This document shows, one piece after another, positions 59,405 to 64,000 of a stretch of 64,000 nucleotides of DNA. Position numbers and translations under genes: made by a program. The DNA is from an uncultured Methylococcaceae bacterium (GTDB lineage Bacteria > Pseudomonadota > Gammaproteobacteria > Methylococcales > Methylomonadaceae), in NCBI GenBank assembly GCA_903917345.1, contig CAIXAE010000008.1, positions 248,001 through 312,000 on the forward strand, read 5' to 3'. Numbering within the stretch: position 1 is the first letter of the stretch; each line of letters begins with the position of its first letter. A model generated the notes under the pieces. The model was not told the DNA's origin. It made no database searches and was given only the letters and a program-made list of their open reading frames with translations.

Positions 59405-61060
59405 TTAACCTTCCAAAGCGCGATATTTTTCTCGCAAGTTATTTCTTATCACAATTGCAGCCAAATTAAGACCTACAATAACTAAAACCAACAATAATGC
59501 TGTTGCGTAAACCAACGGTCTAGCGGCTTCAACGTTAGGACTCTGAAATCCAACGTCATAGATATGAAAGCCTAAGTGCATAAACTTTCTATCTAAATGT
59601 AAAAAGGGGAAATTACCATCTAACGGTAAAGTCGGTGCCAGTTTAACCACACCCACCAACATCAGCGGTGCTACTTCCCCTGCGGCTCTTGCTACCGCTA
59701 AAATCAAACCCGTCATCATGGCTGGGCTCGCCATAGGTAAAACCGTCAACCACAAGGTTTCTAATTTTGTTGCCCCTAAGGCTAAACTACCTTCACGAAT
59801 CGAACTGGGGATACGTGCTAAACCTTCTTCAGTCGATACAATAACCACCGGTAACGTCAGTAGAGCTAAGGTAATCGAGGCCCACAATAAACCGGGAGTA
59901 CCATAGACAGGCGCAGGTAAAGATTCTGGGAAGAATAAACGATCGATGTTACCGCCAAGAATATAAACAAAGAATCCTAAACCGAACACCCCGTAAACCA
60001 CTGATGGCACACCGGCTAAGTTATTAACCGCAATTCTAATTAAACGAGTCACAAAACCTTGCTTTGCATACTCGCGTAAATACACCGCAGCAATAACACC
60101 AAAAGGCGTCACGATAACTGACATCATCATGACCATCAATACGGTACCGAAGATGGCAGGGAAAATACCGCCCTCAGTATTCGCTTCTCTAGGATCATCC
60201 GTTAAAAACTCAATCACCTTAACAACATAGTGCTTCATCTTAGCAAACACAGACATTGAATTAGGCTGATAAACACGCACTATCTTAGCTAAAGATATTT
60301 TAACTTGCGTGCCGTTTTCAGTCTCAGCCACCAGAGAGGCTTTTCTGATTCTTTGATATAAATCCGCTAACGTAACTTGATAAGCTTTATAAGAAACATC
60401 ATAAGCCGCTTTATCATCGGCAATGCTTTGTTTAGCCGCATCATCAAAACGATTTTCTAATTCTAACTTACGTTGCTTAAGTCTTAATTTCTCAAGACCG
60501 TAGTTAATAGCACCAATTTCTTTTTTCTCTAAATGAGCAATCTCTTTAAATAAATCACTCGCTTCTTGTAATTTAGCTTGTAGTACGGGCATAGCGTCAG
60601 CACCCGAAGCCAATACTTGACCTGATTCTTTAACCTCAACCAAATGCCCGTAAAAGTTACCCCACTCACGGCGCTCAACCACAATTAAGTCGTCAGGCTC
60701 TGTTTGTTCTTTTACGTTACGCTCTTCTATCCACATAAAGTCTGTACCCGTGATATCACGGTTACCGACTTTAACTAAATATTGCACTAAGGTATCTTCA
60801 TTATCAGCCATTTTATGGCCAGTTGATTTAGCCATTGCCGCAGGCGTTATGCTGGTATCAACCTTCTCACCGATAATGACACGTTCTGGCTTATTTTCTT
60901 CTTGATAAAGAAACTTCACAACTTGTGATGGCCAGAAATGCCCAATACCTCTAGCGGTTACTAATCCTAAAATACCCACCACCATCAGCATACACACACT
61001 GACAGCTGCAGCATTTAGCCATATCCAAGGGGTACCACTTTTAAACCATGTCTTAATCAT
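59405..61060 (-). CDS. pstA: Phosphate ABC transporter permease PstA (long type)
   Basis: A 551-residue permease, nearly twice the E. coli length (296). After the first membrane helix (about 14-37) there is an insert of about 260 residues with a predicted coiled coil (about 175-225, rich in Lys/Glu/Leu). The usual permease domain follows ([31 protein letters not shown], from about residue 300) with the EAA-type loop [20 protein letters not shown]. It overlaps pstC by 4 bp. Confidence 0.93.
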   Translation of the reverse strand: MIKTWFKSGTPWIWLNAAAVSVCMLMVVGILGLVTARGIGHFWPSQVVKFLYQEENKPERVIIGEKVDTSITPAAMAKSTGHKMADNEDTLVQYLVKVGNRDITGTDFMWIEERNVKEQTEPDDLIVVERREWGNFYGHLVEVKESGQVLASGADAMPVLQAKLQEASDLFKEIAHLEKKEIGAINYGLEKLRLKQRKLELENRFDDAAKQSIADDKAAYDVSYKAYQVTLADLYQRIRKASLVAETENGTQVKISLAKIVRVYQPNSMSVFAKMKHYVVKVIEFLTDDPREANTEGGIFPAIFGTVLMVMMMSVIVTPFGVIAAVYLREYAKQGFVTRLIRIAVNNLAGVPSVVYGVFGLGFFVYILGGNIDRLFFPESLPAPVYGTPGLLWASITLALLTLPVVIVSTEEGLARIPSSIREGSLALGATKLETLWLTVLPMASPAMMTGLILAVARAAGEVAPLMLVGVVKLAPTLPLDGNFPFLHLDRKFMHLGFHIYDVGFQSPNVEAARPLVYATALLLVLVIVGLNLAAIVIRNNLREKYRALEG

Positions 61061-63357
61061 AATGAGCTATATTTTTCACGTAGACGCTGACGAATAATTT
61101 CAGCTAAAGTATTAAAAACAAAGGTGAAGGTAAACAACACCAATGCAGCTAAAAACAACACGCGGTAATGAGTACTATCTACAGCAGATTCAGGCATTTC
61201 AACCGCAATGTTTGCCGCTAATGTTCTTAAACCTTGAAACACACTGAGATCCATTACAGGGGTATTACCCGTTGCCATCAATACAATCATCGTTTCACCG
61301 ACAGCACGACCCAAACCAATCATAACGGCAGAGAAAATACCGGGACTGGCCGTTAATAAAACGACCTTCGTCATAGTTTGCCAAGTAGTTGCACCTAAGG
61401 CTAAAGAGCCCACGGTAAGATGTTTAGGCACACTAAAAATAGCATCTTCAGCAATCGAATAAATAGTAGGAATTACAGCGAATCCCATGGCTATACCCAC
61501 GACTAAAGCATTTCTTTGATCGTAGCCAATACCCAATTCTGTTTTAAACCAATCACGCAACGTGCCATGGAACAAATACGCTTCTAAAGGGATACTGATA
61601 GTCACTGCCAGCCAACCACTCATAAGAATAACGGGGACTAAAATAGCAGACTCATACCCTTCTGGGATTTGCTCTAAGATGGACTTGGGTAAAAATTGCC
61701 ACGCATACGAGAACGCAATAACAGCAATCGGTACGAATATTAAGATAGAGAATAAGCCGGCTAAATACTCTTCAATAATAGGTGCCAACCATAAACCCGC
61801 TAAGAAACCTAAAATAACAGTGGGTAAAGCCCCCATTAATTCAATAGTCGGTTTTACATATTGACGCATTTTAGGCGTCATAAAATACGCCGTATAAATA
61901 GCGCCCATTAAAGCCAATGGCATCGCGACTAACATCGCATAAAACGCGGCTTTTAAGGTACCGAACACTAAAGGGGTTAAGCTGTATTTAGGCTCAAAAT
62001 CAGAGTTAGCAGAAGAGGACTGCCAAATGTAATCCGGTTTAGCATAACTTTCGTACCAAACCTCTTGCCACAATGACTGTATAGACACTTCAGGATGTTT
62101 ATTCTCAACATTCCAAGACTTCATTTGTCCGTCAGCTTCTTCAACTAACACCGCATTCGCTCTAGGCGATAAAGCCGCAGCAGTCGGTGTGCTATCACCG
62201 AGTGACTCTTTAATTAACTGTCTTTCAGAGGTTGAATGATAAACACCTAATACATTAGAGGCATCAACCGTAGAAAAACCCTTACGACGCTGTTCTGGGT
62301 TGATATAAAGCACCGCTTTATCGGAGACTTTAAACGCTCTTATTTTTTCTAACTTAAAGCTGTTACTTGCACTTCTGACTTTACTCCATTGCGTCACTAA
62401 GCCAGAAGAATCACCTACCATCAACGATAAATCACCGTTTAAAAAGGCACTGCTTGTAACTGATTGACCCGACTCTACCATCGATTGTTCGTTGATTAAG
62501 ACCGGCGCCGTTTTTTCAGTAATATTAATAACCGCTAAAATACCGTCAGAATTAAACAGATAAAGATTAGCTTCGTCTTTATCGATTAAAATCTTATTCA
62601 CTTTCTGGGCAGAAACCGCATCAACAATGGCATCTGTGCGTGTTAAGGTCGCTTCATCTGAGAATAATGATTGCTCTTTCTCAAAATGAGCTAAGCGAAT
62701 TTTTGAATTTCCTGCCGCATCAGCAACTGTTTTAGCAACGATGGTGCTGGATTTGTCACCGATTTTAACGGCCACATTTTCTAAACTGGCCCCTGTATCA
62801 TCAATCACCAGCGGGGCTTCACCCATGGGGTACGATAAAGACGGCGTAATAACGCGTACATTATTAGGATAAGACACTTTATATTGATGCTTTACGATTA
62901 CGACTTTACCATCTGATAAACCGTATATCACCGCACCTTCATCAATAGGACTACCCTGTGAAAAGCTCACAATTTTAGAACCTTCAGGGATTTTTACAGA
63001 TTCGCTAAGAATCGTTTGACCGGTTGCAAGGGTAAAGAACACCACCTGCCCCGCATCAGTAAATCGGGCACCGACTTCATTTTGCTCTTCAATTTCGAGT
63101 AATACGGTTTTACCTAACTTAGATTCAGGCACACTGTATTGAGCAATCGGCTCTGCAGACGCAGATATAAAAAGTGGATAAACCACATACAGTAAATAAA
63201 AGAATATGAGTGCAATCGCAAAAATGATGCCTAAACCACCTGCAATCACCCCGTAGCGGGCCCCTAAATCTTTAAAAAGCCGCCATCTCTCATGAACACT
63301 ACCCGAAGATAGCAACAAAGTAGAGGAAGTATTATTTTGATTATTCATTTTAGACAT
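61057..63357 (-). CDS. pstC: Phosphate ABC transporter permease PstC (long type)
   Basis: A 766-residue permease; E. coli PstC has 319. The first helix (about 36-60) is followed by a beta-rich extramembrane insert of about 380 residues that reads like repeated strands (IYGLSDGKVVIV, LYLFNSDGILAVI, SLMVGDSSGLVTQW), suggestive of a propeller. The permease domain begins near residue 450 (PLVFGTLKAAFYAMLVAMPLALMGA) and ends with the [18 protein letters not shown] coupling loop and final helices. Pseudomonas-type PstC proteins have the same layout. The start is ATG 63357, or possibly 63348. Confidence 0.92.
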   Translation of the reverse strand: MSKMNNQNNTSSTLLLSSGSVHERWRLFKDLGARYGVIAGGLGIIFAIALIFFYLLYVVYPLFISASAEPIAQYSVPESKLGKTVLLEIEEQNEVGARFTDAGQVVFFTLATGQTILSESVKIPEGSKIVSFSQGSPIDEGAVIYGLSDGKVVIVKHQYKVSYPNNVRVITPSLSYPMGEAPLVIDDTGASLENVAVKIGDKSSTIVAKTVADAAGNSKIRLAHFEKEQSLFSDEATLTRTDAIVDAVSAQKVNKILIDKDEANLYLFNSDGILAVINITEKTAPVLINEQSMVESGQSVTSSAFLNGDLSLMVGDSSGLVTQWSKVRSASNSFKLEKIRAFKVSDKAVLYINPEQRRKGFSTVDASNVLGVYHSTSERQLIKESLGDSTPTAAALSPRANAVLVEEADGQMKSWNVENKHPEVSIQSLWQEVWYESYAKPDYIWQSSSANSDFEPKYSLTPLVFGTLKAAFYAMLVAMPLALMGAIYTAYFMTPKMRQYVKPTIELMGALPTVILGFLAGLWLAPIIEEYLAGLFSILIFVPIAVIAFSYAWQFLPKSILEQIPEGYESAILVPVILMSGWLAVTISIPLEAYLFHGTLRDWFKTELGIGYDQRNALVVGIAMGFAVIPTIYSIAEDAIFSVPKHLTVGSLALGATTWQTMTKVVLLTASPGIFSAVMIGLGRAVGETMIVLMATGNTPVMDLSVFQGLRTLAANIAVEMPESAVDSTHYRVLFLAALVLFTFTFVFNTLAEIIRQRLREKYSSL

Positions 63358-63400
63358 GCAAATTTATGATATTGATATGTGACGCTATTAAATTTCACAC

Positions 63401-63443
63401 AAAAAAATGGCCAAGCTATGTATTTATTCATCAGTCTTGGCCA
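63401..63443 (-). terminator. Intrinsic terminator between pstS and pstC
   Basis: TGGCCAAG (63408-63415) pairs perfectly with CTTGGCCA (63436-63443) with a 20-nt loop. On the minus strand seven T (63407-63401) follow. Partial termination here would give more PstS than permease. Confidence 0.7.
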
Positions 63444-63471
63444 GTTTTATAATTATAACAACTTAAAGTGT

Positions 63472-63501
63472 CATTGAGATGCTCATAAAAACATCTCAAT
63501 G
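63472..63501. repeat. Perfect hairpin in the pstS-pstC spacer
   Basis: CATTGAGATG (63472-63481) pairs with CATCTCAATG (63492-63501), 10 bp without mismatch, 10-nt loop, no T-tract. It lies between the pstS stop and the terminator and may protect the 3' end of pstS mRNA. Confidence 0.7.
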
Positions 63502-63558
63502 CGCAGTGCATCCTTGCAACCCTACATCCAACTATTCAGTATTGCTATTATCGTAGAA

Positions 63559-64000
63559 TTACTTAATTGAGCTAAGCGCTTTTTCTACAACTTTAGCAGG
63601 TAATGGAATATATCCATCTTTAATAACCACTTGTTGACCTGATTTAGATAACACTAATTTGATAAATTCGTTTTCTAAAGGAGCTAAAGGTTGGTTTGGT
63701 TTTTTGTTTACGTAAACGTACAAATAACGTGTTAATGGGTAAGAACCATTTAAAGCGTTTTCTGGAGTTGCTTCAACATACGCTTGGCCTTCTTTCTTAG
63801 CTAAAGGCACCATACGTACGCCAGAAGTTGTGTAACCCATACCTGAGTAACCAATACCGTTAACTGATGAAGTTACAGATTGAACCACAGAAGCAGAACC
63901 TGGTTGCTCGTTTACGTTGCTTTTAAAGTCGCCTTTACATAAAGCGTGTTCTTTAAAGTAACCGTAAGTACCTGATACAGAGTTACGACCGTATAATTGG
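63559..64000 (-). CDS. pstS: Phosphate-binding protein PstS, C-terminal part
   Basis: The frame runs off the right edge; 146 C-terminal residues are visible. From the edge inward it reads [17 protein letters not shown], the phosphate-binding Arg/Ser/Gly segment of PstS, then [16 protein letters not shown], and the [13 protein letters not shown] and [22 protein letters not shown] blocks common to PstS proteins. An internal Met at 63888 is not the start. PstS is the periplasmic binding protein of the high-affinity phosphate transporter. The operon promoter, and any Pho box in front of it, lies outside the window. Confidence 0.92.
   Translation of the reverse strand, partial: QLYGRNSVSGTYGYFKEHALCKGDFKSNVNEQPGSASVVQSVTSSVNGIGYSGMGYTTSGVRMVPLAKKEGQAYVEATPENALNGSYPLTRYLYVYVNKKPNQPLAPLENEFIKLVLSKSGQQVVIKDGYIPLPAKVVEKALSSIK

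Overview
The window is a continuous stretch of AT-rich (roughly 40% GC by eye, not computed) gammaproteobacterial chromosome. Several conserved gene orders support this: leuS-lptE-holA with a divergent YbeL-like zinc-ribbon gene, pepA-holC-valS, pilB-pilC-pilD-coaE-zapD-yacG, rnr-rlmB, and a Pseudomonas-type pst-phoU operon with very large PstC and PstA. The combination with the split Hsp70/DUF2760 chaperone set, curli genes, hydrogenase maturation genes and a membrane-anchored multicopper oxidase recalls low-GC Methylococcales (methanotrophs). No methane or other diagnostic metabolic gene is present, so that placement is tentative. I saw no tRNA, rRNA, CRISPR array or insertion sequence.

Layout. 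1-8.3 kb: tail of a PIN-domain gene, secreted nuclease, large Hsp70-DUF3731 protein, multicopper oxidase, a long inverted repeat, hydrolase, DUF445 protein and flavoprotein. 8.4-12.1 kb: nadK-recN and an agmatine-deiminase-like gene. 12.2-14.3 kb: a stand-alone second-type EF-G gene with a long leader. 14.6-20.8 kb: inositol-monophosphatase-like gene, holA, lptE, leuS, zinc-ribbon gene and orphan parA. 20.9-21.1 kb: a candidate small RNA. 21.2-25.4 kb: lnt and the curli genes (csgG, csgF, csgE and one curlin-like subunit). 25.7-38 kb: hrpA, second Hsp70 with DUF2760 partner, an unknown secreted protein, htpX, ccmAB, rlmB and rnr. 38.2-42.3 kb: a 35-residue membrane protein gene with its own terminator, ilvD, rubredoxin, and an olsB/plsC-like pair. 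42.4-52.9 kb: pepA-holC-valS, pilBCD, coaE, zapD and yacG. 53-57.8 kb: hypCABDF. 57.8-64 kb: phoU-pstBACS on the minus strand, with pstS running off the right edge.

The most interesting thread is phosphate regulation. Besides the pst-phoU operon at the right end, I see two non-coding sites built from CTGTCAT-like heptamers at an exact 11-bp period, the architecture of PhoB binding sites. One (42258-42323, six units) lies in front of the pair that probably makes ornithine lipids, which are phosphorus-free membrane lipids. The other (21045-21073, three units) points leftward into about 110 nt of non-coding DNA that ends in a perfect intrinsic terminator, as expected for a phosphate-responsive small RNA. 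Together they suggest a local Pho regulon of uptake, membrane lipid replacement and a regulatory RNA. This is inference from sequence and has not been tested.
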